Positions 1 through 13,240 of a DNA stretch of 64,000 nt are shown here, one piece after another; the first letter of the stretch is position 1, and each line of letters opens with the position of its first letter. Under the pieces are notes generated by a model that was not told the origin of the DNA, searched no databases, and worked only from the letters and a program-made list of their open reading frames with translations. The DNA lies in NCBI GenBank assembly GCA_013397455.1, contig VYZB01000076.1, positions 431,543 through 495,542 of the forward strand, in the 5' to 3' direction. Source of the stretch: Crotophaga sulcirostris. Its lineage: Eukaryota > Chordata > Aves > Cuculiformes > Crotophagidae. A program made the position numbers and the translations under genes.

Positions 1-1340
1 CTCAAAAGACCCCACCTAGTACACTGCCACTCTGCCGTTTGTCAGAATGACCCGGGCTAACGCAAAACAAACCAAACATTTCTAGCTAATCTCTGATGAA
101 GGTTTTAAAAAATTATTCCAAGTAGTTACTCAGCTACAATCCTAAAACAGGTTTTCACTACCACCAAATTAAGAGACAGTTTACACAGTGACATCAACAT
201 GATTTTAGCTGGCCCAGCTGAAAAAGTAGTCCTCAGAGTACTATTATCTATGCTGTGTTTCTGAGTGAAAAACAAAGCGAATGTAAGCCAGAGAAAGAAT
301 TTCTTTTTAAAAATGGATGTATATGTGTGCTGAGGGCTGACACACTTCTATCACTATTAAGACAGCTGTCCTTAGATCAGCATTGCTCAGTCAGGAAAAG
401 AAATATCTGCTAATGTATGGCATGCATCTGTTTATATTTAGTGTTCCTTAGCAGAAAGTTGACAAGGTCTGCCCAGGAGGTTTGCAACCTTGTGCTTACC
501 ACCCCCAGCTTTTTTCCCCCTTCTCTGTTTACATAAGCAACATTCTTTCTGTTTTGAGACATAAAATGGCAACCTTGGGTTTTGATTTTTTTTCCCTCCC
601 TCTTGGTTTTTCTGTTAAGGTCAACACTGCTTCAGAGTCCACCTATCATTTTTAATCCAGTTGTTTCCAGTATTCATTATATCACTTTCTCGCACAAAAA
701 ATATCACCTTCCTTGACTCTATCTGTGAGTCCTATTGCTCATCATGAAGAAATTCAGAGCTGTTGAATGATGATAGGTTAGAGTGAATAAAAAAAGTGCC
801 TGCAACAACAAAATAATAAAAAAGGGGAAAAAAAGAAGTGGAGAAGAAGGTTTCTGAAGAATGCAGGAAAGATAAATAGAACTGATACTTTGTTTCATTG
901 TCAGTAGCACTCTGGGGTTATTTGAAGCACTTATTTATGCACTGTAAGCAGAACAATACTGTAGAAGAAATGATTAAATACCAGCTCTCCGAGCAATAGA
1001 CATCTCATTGTGGCAGGCCTAGACTCACCACTGGGTGGTTTTGATAAAGGCAATATGAGTTGATAACTGATACAGTTTGCCAGGGAGTCATCTGGGGATG
1101 CTGACAGCTACTATGCTTTAATAAAATCATTAGAATGTAAATGTTTTTATTGCAAAATAAAGAGCCTCCAGCAAAGTTGACACTATCGCTGCTCCCTCCA
1201 CTGAATGAAAGCACCGATTAGCATTCAAATGATATAATGATAGTCTGGTTATCTTTATTAAAATTTTTCAAATCGAGTCTTCATTTTGCATGATTGAGTT
1301 TTAAACAAATGCAATATTCAGTAGGCTGGTGAGCCAGTCT
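1..1340. other. Unique AT-rich sequence, no gene seen
   Basis: No exon, RNA gene or repeat of known family is recognisable. A short polypyrimidine stretch lies near 573-605. From about 1100 the sequence carries several AT-rich homeodomain-like cores and grades into the tandem duplication that follows, so it may belong to a regulatory block, but nothing in it proves this. Confidence 0.5.
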
Positions 1341-1350
1341 GAACACTCTT

Positions 1351-1556
1351 GAAATAATTAAAGTGTGCCTTTTATTTTTTTAAACATGTGTTTCATAAGC
1401 AATGAATTGGATTTGCTATTTTAATATGACAATATCTAGTTAGCTTTGCATAAAATAAGGATGTTATAGAATAATTATTGAAAGGGTACAACTTTTAAAC
1501 ATATGTTTCATAAAGCTGAATTCAATTTTCTGAAATGTGACAATGCCAGTCAGCTA
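1351..1556. repeat. Old imperfect tandem duplication, unit about 90-95 bp
   Basis: Two copies can be aligned by eye, about 1351-1446 and about 1468-1556. Shared landmarks in the same order are an AATAATTA core, a TTTTAAACAT stretch followed by a GTTTCATAA stretch, a GAATT core, and then GACAAT followed by TAG/CAG-type sequence. The copies differ by substitutions and small indels, so the duplication is old. The unit has no coding potential and resembles no transposon I know. It sits in AT-rich sequence with homeodomain-like cores. Confidence 0.6.
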
Positions 1557-4500
1557 CTGTAATAATATCAAAGGATGACTTGATTGTTTAGGTTAATTTC
1601 ATGGACAATCTTTACTATATCATAACGGATGGTAAATTGTATGCTTTGTGGTATTTATTTTCAAAGGAAATGCAAAACTCATTTCCCATAAGGTTCGTCA
1701 GTTTGGGGGTTAGATTTTTCAATTGCAAGAAAATGAAGCAGATTCTACGAAAATAGTTCAGATCTTGAATTTATGCAACATATCATTTAATGTAGACTAG
1801 TAGGGGTTTTGAACTATCCAAGAAGAGCCTGAGGAAAACTGAAGAATAAATTAACTCATCTAAGTCCATTAGATTGTACTCTACGTAAGAGCAGTCAATC
1901 ATTAGTAAATATTGGGAAATCCCATAGGACCTGATCTTCTTTTCAATACTTCTTTCAGTCTTGTCGACTCAGGCTAACCTTTTTCCTAGATTAACCAACC
2001 CTATAAAACATACTGTACTACAGATACCAATAAATACACAGTATTGCAGGCAAGAATGCTTTGGTTGGTTCTTGGTTATAAAAAATCAGGAGAATCAATG
2101 ATGACATAAATGTTCCTTAAAAAATGTGTTCCTGAAATAGCTGTAGTATTGATTCCAGCCTGAGACAGTTCCAGAGCTGAATTGTAAAAAAGAAAAAAAA
2201 ATCTGAATAGCTGACAAACTCTTGTATCCATTGTTTGGGGAAGAAATAGATAATTCAGTTGCATTCTAAGTTCTTACCTAGTCTTTTATTACAATAGCTT
2301 TTTGAAGACGTCCTGGACATTATAGAAGATTCTAAAGGATCAGACATTTCAGTACTTACATTTCACTAAAGAAGTTCCAGAGAGTATGGTCAAGAAGAGG
2401 AACATAAATACCTCTCTGGTAACAAAGCTAACATGTCAGAAAATAGGAATGTTAAAAAACTATCCTCTTAGTTCTTGTAGCATAGCAATACTATCCTAAG
2501 AGACGATGTGCTGCTTTGTGCCAGAGGATTAGTGTCCCAGAGAAGGAGAGCACCTCTCCTGTCTATTGCCAGAGCAGCCAGCCTGGTCTAAATGAGGGAT
2601 ACTGCAATAGTCTTTGGGACTACGCTTCAACAAATCTCTTGTAGACATTTTTTTAGAGTATTACTAGTTTACTGAGCTGGAAGAAGAAAGGTTTTCTGCT
2701 TTATAGAAACCTATGTTCCCACACTTATAATGACAAACTGTAAAAGCGAGAGCAAGATAATAGTCGATCTGTCTAAAAGTCATTTTAACACATATTCTGA
2801 GGAATGACGAAAGAAAATCTTCACACCATGACTCAAAAAATCCTTTTATTTGCAAGTCTTCTTGTGGCGTAATACACTGTGTTCACACAACCACTTATGT
2901 TGGTGTTGGACATATAACATTTTTTCCGATTTTTTCAAATGTTTTCTGAAATAAAACATCATTTTTTTTCCAGGCAGTAAGAACACCTCTTTACAAAGAA
3001 ATTGAAGTGCAAATCTGATAGTTATACAAATCGGTTCACTGGGACAGGTACTGTAGCAAAAACCTAATTTGATTGTAACACAGAGTTTTGTAAAAGAGAT
3101 CTAATCACTGTGTTTGGTTATACGAAAAAAATGATAAAAACAGAAAAAGAGGCTTTCCATTTTCTGTTATCCAGCTCAGGTATTGTATTATATTATAGAT
3201 TCAGAGAGGAAGTGTGCCGAGCAAGAAGTCCTCAAAGGAAGTGAAAGAAACCCTTGGGACCATTTATGAGATAAAATTTGAGATGTAGCACATGTTTTTC
3301 TTCTTGTTGACAGGGAAGGAGCTTGCTTTTTTAGTAAAATTGACACAGTAATCCCTGCTTTAGAGATGTAGGAAAGAACACAACCTACGTATCCTGAAGA
3401 GTGGGAAAGACATGAGTGAATTCTGAAGTAAATGAAGAGCAGAAAGATAGACATGGATTTGGGTGGACATAGGCCTATACCAGGTAGAAAATCATAGAAG
3501 ATTTGAAAGAACCTTTGCACCCCCAAAATATCATCATACTCAGCTATGGAGCAGTTATTTTTGTTTCTTTGCTTTCACAGAGGGAATAGTAGGAGGAAAA
3601 AATATGTAAAAAAAAGGAGCCACATGCAAATTTCTGTGTGTATGTATGTACTTTCCCTATGGTGTGTACATATAGCGATAAAGTGACAGAAAAAAGAAGA
3701 AAGGGGTTGAAAATTGACTGTATCAATGGAAGGCTACCTGAGTAAGAAAGTCTTTGGGGATAGTGGCTTCCAGGAGGCATACTTGTTTGTATTTTTTTCA
3801 TGCGGATTGTACTTTTATTTGGATACCAGGGAACTTTCAGGGTTTGCTTGACTGCTTTCAAAGATAAAGTGGCAGAACAATTACTGCCTTTTAGGGTGGG
3901 AAGATTCTGTAGGAACACATCCCTCAGCAGCGGAACCTGAAGCTGATAAAATTTGGGCATTAAAAAAAAGGAGAAAGAAAGAAAAAAATAAAGAATGGGT
4001 AGAGACAAAGAAAACTCAGGGAGAGGATTTCCAAAAGGAATAAGAACAAGATGTAAAGTAAATTACTGTACAAAGTAGTGTAAAAGAAACACCATCGAGG
4101 AACTGAGAAAAATATAAAAATATGGGCAAATGGTAGGACAGATAGTCAAAGAAAATTAAGACTCTACTACAACATTAGAAAGGCATTGGTCCACTGTGAC
4201 CTTTCATAGTATTATCAGTATCATTAGGACAGAACTTGCATCTTCACTTTTCAAAGTCTTTCTTTAATCAACAGCATCAGCTTCATAGAGAACAACATAC
4301 AAGCTGTGTACGTTTTTCAGATGCTAACACATGCTGGACAAAGTTCAACAGCTGCTTTCACAAGTGTGTGTTGAAGATGCAACTGAACTGCTGGCATAGC
4401 CATCCAGGTGTCTTTAAAACAACTGTAGTATAGTTTTAACTGCCATGTTCTGCCTCCTCTGTATACTCTTCCTTCTGGCTCACAGAAGGTTGTCAGACAC

Positions 4501-7500
4501 ACAAAATTCTCTGGACTTTAACTAACAGAATAAAATATCTAATATAAATTACCTTTGATTGCTGAAAGACTTTATTTCCAGCTGCTCAGAGCTGCATCTG
4601 GAGAGTTTAGGTGGAGGCTACAACTGCCAGATGGTGGCCAGACTTACCCAATTAGCAATCTCTCTCATCCTGTGCCTGGTTTTGCAGTGTTACTCCTCAC
4701 ATCATGGTTGCCTGACTCAAGACAGTACCTCTATGGTCTAAAATAGTAAACACTGAAATAGTAGCAACACTATCAGGTGAGCAAACACAGAGCTCTGTAG
4801 GCTTAGCTCAGCTGGAAGATGCTCTTTGCTATGTTTTTTCTGGCTGTTGAAATTAACGATACAGCTCTTGATCAGTTCAGCTTGTTGACAGTTAAGGCCT
4901 AATCCTGGACTGCTTTTCAAGGCAGTGGTATGTTTAAAAGAGTAATGAGGGCTGACCTGAGTAGACAGAAATGTGAAAGAGCAGGGAAAATGGAGAAGAA
5001 AAGATTAACTTTCTCTAGTATAGACTTATGTTTCAAAAAAAAATCAAAAGTGTGGGCCATGACATGAGGAAATTAAAGTATATAAAGTCCAAAGGGGTTT
5101 TCCACTGAATTCTCTGTTAAATATCAAATGATTACAAAAATATAATTTATAGTTGTAGCTGTACTAAAGCACACCATCTAGACTGATCTGTACATAAACT
5201 GCTACTTGTAGCTCGAACAACAAGTAACCCTAGGCTTTCTCAGTGCACAGTTTAGGGAAAGATGAGATATACAGGCTGAGTAAAAGTACAGATCCTTATA
5301 GGATGTCTGGAAAACTCCCTGATCCAACTGAAGGAAGAACCAGTCTGATCCAAAATATGTGATTAAAATAGTTACTTTACTCTGTTTATGCTTCTCCAGG
5401 TGATTATGAAGACAGGTTCTTGTCTTACAGCATGAAGGTGGAAAGAGGCTGATGTTTGAATTTCACTAGATACAGTTTCTTTTGCCTTTCTGACCTTCCA
5501 TTGGCACAAAGCAGGGACTAAGAGAAAGTCTCCTTTAATCCACTTCTCTACACTAAGGTCTCTGAGGCCACCTGAGCATCAGTAAAGCCTCATCTACACC
5601 ACAGTGCTGAACTGCCAGCTCTCAGGTGGAGATGATAGGCAAGGGAAGGGAAGGAAAAGGAAGAGAAAGTGTTTTTATACATATGTAACCTAGAAAAAGG
5701 CAAAGTGCAGAGTTTTAGCATAAGTACTGCAAATCCCTTGAGAGATATCCAACATGCTATAGAAGTCAGGATTCTAAGTGGTTTGTGCTAGAAGAGTAAT
5801 TAAAAAAAAGTCTACTGATGAGGATTGAAGATATCTGGCCTCCTCTGAAAAGTTTGCCACATACCAACTTGTTATTATACTCACATGAAAATCATATTCC
5901 TTCATCTGCACCACACTTATACCTTCTTTGATTACAGTTTTATGGATACTGGGCCCATAACTTTGCTTTGACCCTGAAGGACAAATGAATGCAAAATAAA
6001 TCAATGTGGAATTCAGAGCACGACAGCAAGTTCCATCATACCGATTTGAAAAACTTATAAAGTTTCAGCAGCTGTAATATATCAGTGCACAATTGTAATG
6101 GTTCTGCTATAAACTTATGATTAGTCACAACATTAGTTTTGATTTCTGATACTTTTGTACGTAAAGTATTTAAGGATTTGATCAGCCAAAGAAACAGTAC
6201 AATTCAGACAGAGTGGAAGACAAAATGAATGCTTCATTCACACCTTAATTTTATTATTTTACTAGCTGTTTTCTTTCCTTTTTCTGGAGGGTGGATCTTG
6301 CCATCCTTAATTCTTCTGCTATTCTCTTACTTGTCATTTATCATCCATCAGATTTATTGGTTTTATTCCTTTGTGTGTAGAAGCACCCAATTAGTGTTTT
6401 TTAACATAAATTATACTTTTAGAAACTGTGAACCAGAGAGACAAATTTAGAACTGGAGGGATCAATTCAGAAAACATAATCACCTATAAAATTTGATCTG
6501 AAACTTATTCAAATCCAAAAATTGAGGAGGTTTAAAAACTACTTCTGATCCAAGGCAAGGTTTCAACCTCTGTAACAAATCTGGTTATAACTTAAAATTG
6601 CTTGCTAAGCGTGAACATAGTTCACTGACATCATATCATGAATATCCAACTCAGGGAGGCTATACCCAAGGAAGAGGTGGGAATCAGATACACTTCTGAG
6701 GTCTAGCTGTTCCCTAATTCTGTTCAGTTTCAAAGCATAGCTTTTTGCTGTAGCCCAAATTTGCTGCTTATGATTGTGACTTGTTCTGCATGTCATGTGT
6801 TGTCACTTGCCGAAGTTATTCTCTGCCTTTCATTTCTCCTTGCTCCTCATTGCCCTGGCCTGTGGGTAAGTGAATTACAACGCACTCCTTTTACCCTGCA
6901 ACCTGAGATTTAAGTATTATGGATGGTGATGTAAAAGACGGTCTTATTCTCTTTTATTCTTCCCAATATATGACCTCAATCTCTATCCCTTAGATAGGTG
7001 ATTATCTAGATCCTCTGACCCTCTTCTTATAATCCCTTCTCCTTCATTTCACTGAGACTGCTCATGAAGTAAAACAGGATTTCTTTTAAGTGAGGTGGAA
7101 TGATCCAGCTTTCTCAAATAATCAATGTATATTTAACAAGACAGTGGGTTGATGAAAACATGACTGTGATAAGCTGTGCTAAGAGTTCTGAATCTAGAGG
7201 TTTATTTATCCCATTTGCATTCTAAATAAAAACTTGTGTTTTTTCCTCTTTTAATTAAGAGATATTTGAGGTTACTTATATACAGTCCAAAAAAGACAAA
7301 GGAAAAATTAACAAGGGACTTACTCTGAGTAAGTAGATCAAAAGTGGAATTTGTTCCTCACAAGGGAAAGAAAGAACACAGCTTGCAGGAAATTGATCAA
7401 TGCCTCCAGAGCTGTATTGTAAATTTCTCTTCTTTCATCTTTACACATGGAAATAAAAGGACCTATCTGTTTCAATTGGAGTTTTATAGGTATGTTTTAC

Positions 7501-7699
7501 AGCACTGACTGAGTTATCTGTCTCCTTGCTGGTAAGGAGGTGGGTAATTCCCTATCTGAAAGTGTTTTTATTTTGCTTTTTTGGGCAAACATCAGAAGTG
7601 ACCGCGATCTCAAAACACAAGGAAGAACATAAATTGGTAGAAAACCACAGTATAATAGACCTGCTCATATTGTGCTCAAGGGGACTCCAGGGACCAGCC
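1557..7699. other. Unique AT-rich sequence, no gene seen
   Basis: No repeat family, RNA gene or exon is recognisable. A purine-rich run of AAGGG/GGAAA type lies at about 5641-5669. Between 3188 and 4008 the + strand is purine-rich, which leaves two stop-free stretches on the - strand (112 and 154 codons, in different frames). They match no domain I know and are treated as chance reading frames. Confidence 0.5.
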
Positions 7700-8080
7700 A
7701 ATCCATACAAGAAGAATAGTGTGAGCTAGATGGGACCCAGTATGATTAATCACCAGAGCAATGCAGATTTAGCGCATTAGGTGAAAAGATAAATGTGTAA
7801 AACGCTGTGTTAGAACCCATGGAGTGGCCCACACGGTAATTCAGGGTCAGTAATTGAACTTCACTCTAATTATCCTGGGGAGATAATATTAACTTATAGT
7901 TGAGTGTGAAAGAGAGAGTCCATAATTCATCACTCGATGGGGCTGCTCATTGCATTGTGTTATTGAAATATGATGGCTCCATTTTTATCCTGTCATAATG
8001 ACAACTGATGTGCTTATTTTCTTTCTCTGTGCCTCCAGGGGATGATGAAATAGTAAGCAAACATTCTTTCTGGTGAAAGA
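7700..8080. promoter_or_regulatory. Candidate conserved non-coding element (homeodomain-site-rich)
   Basis: This block has no reading frame or repeat signature but an unusual density of homeodomain-type cores: a GATTAATC palindrome (7744-7751), TAATTC near 7837, TAATTG (7851-7856) and TAATTA (7867-7872), with further ATTA/TAAT cores to about 8000. Its base composition is more mixed than the surrounding AT-rich sequence. Such blocks in gene deserts are often conserved developmental enhancers, but conservation cannot be seen from one sequence. The assignment is inference from motif density. Confidence 0.3.
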
Positions 8081-11000
8081 ACAGCACTTTATCACACTGG
8101 CTACAGCTCTAAAACAGCATTCACAAACTTGGAAACAATTTCTAGAACCAAGGCTGGGTATTTCCTCTTGCATTCTGGTTGCAGAGATCTAACCTAAATA
8201 AAAGTCATCGCTTTTTCTTTTTATGAGATGTAATTTTCCCTACCCCTATTGTTAAGTGCTAGAATTTCTTACATTTTCTGAGAAGTTTCCCTTTTGTTTG
8301 TAATTTTCCCAGGATACAAACTTCCAGATAAATTTAGTTGTAAAAGACAGGTCACTGCACAGCAACGAGTTCTAGAAAGTGGAATGTGTCCAGTTTTCCA
8401 TTTCACACCTACATAAGTTTCATTCAGTTCTATTCAAAAATATCAACATTTTCATCATGAAGGATTTTAAAATCAGTCCCTGTTTGACTATCTTCAGCAT
8501 TTTAAAAGTATTTTTAAAGGATTCAAATTATGTCTGTGTCAGGAACTTCCTAGATTTTGTAAACTTTTTCTCCAGGTAACCTGTCAGACTACAAAATATA
8601 TCAAGGTTTAGGTCAGAGACGATTTCAACTGCAGATTTATTATATTGACATAAAGTGTACTACAAAACAAATCACTGGATATATCACTGTGTGGCTTCTC
8701 CTATCCTGTTCGGGCAGAAAAGTGAAGGTTATTCCACAGGAAACAAATCTGTTTCATAGTTATAACTAGGCATTTATGCTTCATTACCTTAGGTCCTGAC
8801 TTAATAGTCTGATAAGGCATTAAGACACAAGCTGGACTGCATAAAGAGAAAGAAAATATTTAAGAGTGCTAATAAAAGTGCCAGAACAAAGAAAAAGGAG
8901 ATAAAATTCTAGAAAGGGAAATTCTTTTTACTAAATATGGAGTGACAGGAGTTGTGAACATTGCCCAGGTGACATACAGTGCACTGATGACATTGACAAG
9001 AGACTGCATTTGTTGGATTATTGACTTAGGTCATGTTTTCAGTACTGCAACATAGTTTGTAATTGATGACAAATGGGAGATGCTTGAAATAAACAAGTTA
9101 CAGATGGAATTCATGAGGCAAATTGTAGTTTAATATATAGACAGAGAAACATCAGTAGATTTTAATGAAGCTTGTTATTTGTTTTTTTCTTGCCTCCCGA
9201 TGAAAACTCAATGTCTTTGGTTCACACTACAGTGGTGAAGGTGACTATTTTTTCCTGAAAAATTTTCAGCGCAGACTTATACTTCCCATGGAATGTATTG
9301 AATCTCTTATGCTGCTTTGGCTGCAGAAGTTACAAAACCAGGAAAAAATGTCAAGAATTCATAAAAATAATGCTCTGACATTAGAAACAATCTCACTTAG
9401 CATTTCTGGATGGACAAGACAGAAGTATGAAGAAGGACAGCTTGACCAACTGGTCGCTACTATCGTAACAGCGAGTAAGGTGAAAAATTATTTCCATTTT
9501 TGTCCACACAGCTGACCCCTGAAAAGGCTGGACTGTGGCAAAAGCAACTTGAAAGGTATACTGACAGAAATAAAGTTGGCAAAGATTAGTGATTGTCACC
9601 TATGAGGCAAGCGGTAGAAAGAAAGTAGAGAAACATAGCTGAATATTATGGGTGACTGGAAGAACAGTAACTTGTTTCACTTGAAGAAAATATATTGAAA
9701 GAAAGAAAGAAAGAGGTAGTCTGTCTGCACATTGGAAGCTGTGTTCCCATTAAAAAATTAACTGGGCAGAACTATGGGCCTGAACACTATCCGGATGTAA
9801 TCCAAGTATTTCATTCTCGGCATGTTTCTTGCTATGATTTTGACACAGATGATATAATTTCTCCTCAGAAAATTCCCAGGCACTGTTCCAGGATGAGCCA
9901 GCATGGACACAGTCAGCATGGACAACTCAAGGATTTTTTGGGCGATAACAGAGTGGATGTGAAGCAGTAAGGGAGTTCAGCCTCATGGATATGAACTGCA
10001 GAGAGTTTCAGTATACTTTTTGCTACTTTGGAGTACAGTCTTTTACAAAAAATACGGAAGAAACAGGCAAAATTCATTTCAAATTAAAAAAAAAGTCAAA
10101 ATCCAGACATTCATTGTTCCTACTCCAGATGCCTTAGCAGAGCCAAGTTCAGACCTGTAAAGTGGAGGACAAGACAGGATTAAGTTTAACTCAGACATTT
10201 GTAGTTGTGGATGGATAAATGGTTCTCAAGTTCAGGGTGCAGGATTCCTTCCAGTCATTTTGTTTTAGTTTGACTGAGGCAAACTGACAACAGGGTGTTT
10301 GCTGTGCAATCTTCAGTAAGCACCATAAATTTTAGCCCACAAAATGCATGGCAGTTTTCACTTCAAAACTGTGACAAGATGATGTCAGAATGAATAACAT
10401 GGAGAGGTTTTTTTTTTATGGTAGGTGCTACTTTACTACATGTGGAATTATTACATGTAATTCTTCTGATTTTGGTATTGTATTGCATTACCCTAACTGT
10501 CATATGCTCTTTAAATTTAGTTTATTGCCTTACACAGGCCTTGAGAAATTATTCCTTTTAAAACACTTTCCAATATAAACACTGGTTTTTGATCATCAAA
10601 TCAATACTACACAAGCAAAGTAGAAAGGACAGTCAGTGTGAAACACAAGAAGACAGAACTGACATATACTTTTCAAAGTGCTGTGTCCTAGTGGCAGGAA
10701 ACATAGCCATTACAGTACAGGTGAAGATTTAGAAAAGGACTTTTCAATATTTAACACACCATGTCGACTCAGATTGCACTTAATATTTTGTTCTTAAATG
10801 CACATATATTTCTTATAATATTTGAAACAAAATACATTATACTTGACTATTCAAATGGGACTTTTTTACACCTTTGCTGTGTTTTTTATAGCTGTTTTCA
10901 AACAGAAAATTATCTTGCACATAAACAGTACCATTTTAATTTCTCATATTTTAATAACAAATTATTTTGAAAAACATTTTTGACAATTTTCTTATATGTA

Positions 11001-12412
11001 TTGTTTTACTGTGCACATAGAATTCTGTTTTATGGGTGTATAAAATTTAAACCTGCACAATGTAATACAGAAAGCTGCAAGTATATGTAAAATATCATCT
11101 TTGTTCCCATCACCCATCCTTTCCTACTTACTGTTGGATTATCTGATTTCAGATCAGATGCATAAAAGAGAAATCACTAAGAGCAAATTTCCTTAAATCT
11201 TTCCTCAGAATTCATATTATTACATATCCAGATATAATGGAACTTTTCTGAAGCATGAAATAATTGCATGTAGCCTTATGTCAAATAAAAATGGTTAGAG
11301 TATTGAGTTAATTAAGCCACTGATCTGAAGCAGTGTTCATCATCCTAGATTCCTGCTGTCTTTCAGTATAAGTAGGTTTCTGTGTATATCATCCATCTCT
11401 GGTACTGCAATCCTACAATCAACATGAAAAAGTGAAAATAAAAGGTACAACAGTATTTTCCACTAGTCTCACAACCTAATCTGTTCTATCTTTTCTTAAA
11501 AATGGCTACATTTACATTTACTGTCTCTTGTATACAAGTCATAATGTCAAGAAATCCATTTGCTCTTTAATAAAACTTATCATAATGTCTGAAGGCTTGA
11601 TTTATGGACAGGTCTGTTGTCACCTTGACTGCCTCAACCCTTTCATTTACTGCAAGATTTCCAAGACAGGTCATGATATTTACACTAGGTCAGAATAATA
11701 ATGTCACCAGGATCAGTGTTCCTGACTGTAACCTATTTTTCTCATTTAAATAATGAACATCATTGGTGAAAATTGTGGACTGAAACTGTAACATACAAAG
11801 GACAGTAGATCATGCAGGATATTAAGAACCAATATGGACACAAATCATGACCTACTTGCTTTAGTTTGCGAGCCAACATTTTTTATTATTCTTTTCAAGA
11901 CAGTCTCCAGCAGTATCCAGATGATTATAAGAAATAAAATAAAATATTTTTTTTTTACTAATTCTGTCAAAACATTATTTCTACTAACCATAAGGGTGTA
12001 TGTGGTGCTACTTTTCTCATTGCATGGATCATGATATACTTTTCAGATATTATATATCAAAAATAATGTGTAAGATACAGGTTTTTCCTTGCTGTATAAA
12101 AAAAAAATCTTTTCAACTCCTTAAGGTTATTTACTGTGAAATTTAAATGCGCACAAGTACAACCATATACCCTTGTGTATAAGGGTAGGCATATGAAATC
12201 AGCATGCAAAATTCACTTTGGACAAATGGTACAAAGTGACTGGAACACCTACTTGTTCAGTGTCTGACTTGTGAAATTCAGCAAGCCAAGCTAGAAGTCT
12301 CTTTTCCCTCCATAATGAATGAGAAGAGATGAGCACTTAAGACTGGAGTTTCTAGTGTTGCCTGGTGAGCAGGCAGGAGACAAAGCCAGCTAGTAGGAAG
12401 CAGAGATTAATA
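8081..12412. other. Unique AT-rich sequence, no gene seen
   Basis: Nothing of known family is recognisable. A short (GAAA)n run lies at 9697-9713 and T-rich runs at about 10410 and 11947. Reading frames of 60-90 codons occur, as expected by chance, without recognisable domains. Confidence 0.5.
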
Positions 12413-13240
12413 CAATCATAGAATGTCCTCAGTTGGAGGGGAACCAAAGGGATCATTGAGTCTAACTCCTGTCCCTGCACAGGGCAAACCCAACTTTCAC
12501 ACCATGTGTCTGATGCCATTGTCCAAATGCTTCTTGAGTACTGTCAGGTTTGGTGCCTGCTTCCCTGGGGAGCTGTTCCAGTGCTGTTCCACTCTCTAAG
12601 TGAAGACTCTCTTCCTAATATCCAACCTAAACCTCCCCTGGCACATTCCTGCCATTCCGCCAGGTCCTAGGACTGGTCACTAGAGAGAAGAGATCAGCTC
12701 CTGCTCTTCCTCTTTCTCTTGTGAGGAAACCATAAACTGCAATGAGGTCCCCCCTCAGCCTCCTCTTCTCCAGGCTGAACAGACCCAGTGACTCTGCTCT
12801 TCATACGACTTCCCCTCTAAACTCTTCATCAACTTTGTGGCCTCCTCTGGACACTCCTTTATATACTGTGGCTTCCAAAACTGCATACAGTACTTGAAGT
12901 GGGACTACACCAGTGTAGAGTAGAGTGGGACAGTTACCTCCCTCAATCATCTGGCAATGCCGTGTTTGATGCACCCCAGGAGATGATTGGCCTTCTAAGC
13001 TGCCAGGGTGCACTGTTGGCTCATGTTCAACTTGCTGTTGACCAGAACCCCCAGGTCCCTTTCTGCAGAGCTGCTCTCTTGTCTCTTGCTCCCCAGTCTG
13101 TATGGATATCCAGGGTTGCTGGACATTTTCCCTTGTTAAACTTCATGTGACTGGTGATTGCCCAGTTCTCCAATCTGTCCAGATCCCTCTGCAGGGCCTC
13201 TTTGCCCTCAAGAGTGTCAACAGCTCCCCCCATACATCCC
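12413..13240 (-). mobile_element. CR1 LINE fragment, 5'-truncated, reverse orientation
   Basis: The + strand opens with the reverse complement of the CR1 3' terminus (an AATCATAGAATG-type end at about 12415) and then follows the familiar CR1 3' region read backwards, including the tract on the rule 'CTCCTCTTCTCCAGGCTGAA' near 12760. The right-hand part encodes, on the - strand, the C-terminal part of the CR1 reverse transcriptase. [21 protein letters not shown] stretch and MKFNKGKC lie around 13130-13230. A further block in another frame ([18 protein letters not shown]) lies around 12995-13065 and is interrupted by frameshifts and stops. About 830 bp of a full element of roughly 4.5 kb remain. 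It is a dead 5'-truncated copy. The 5' edge at about 13240 is approximate. Confidence 0.95.

Noticed and set aside
3544..4008. 154-codon - strand frame as a protein gene
   Set aside because: No recognisable domain, low-complexity hydrophobic and serine-rich content, and a purine-rich opposite strand that makes long frames likely by chance.
11533..11700. Possible coding fossil on the - strand (NERVEAVKVTTDLSINQAFR type peptide)
   Set aside because: About 60 codons with one stop and no family I can name; the run is short enough to be chance in a window of this size.
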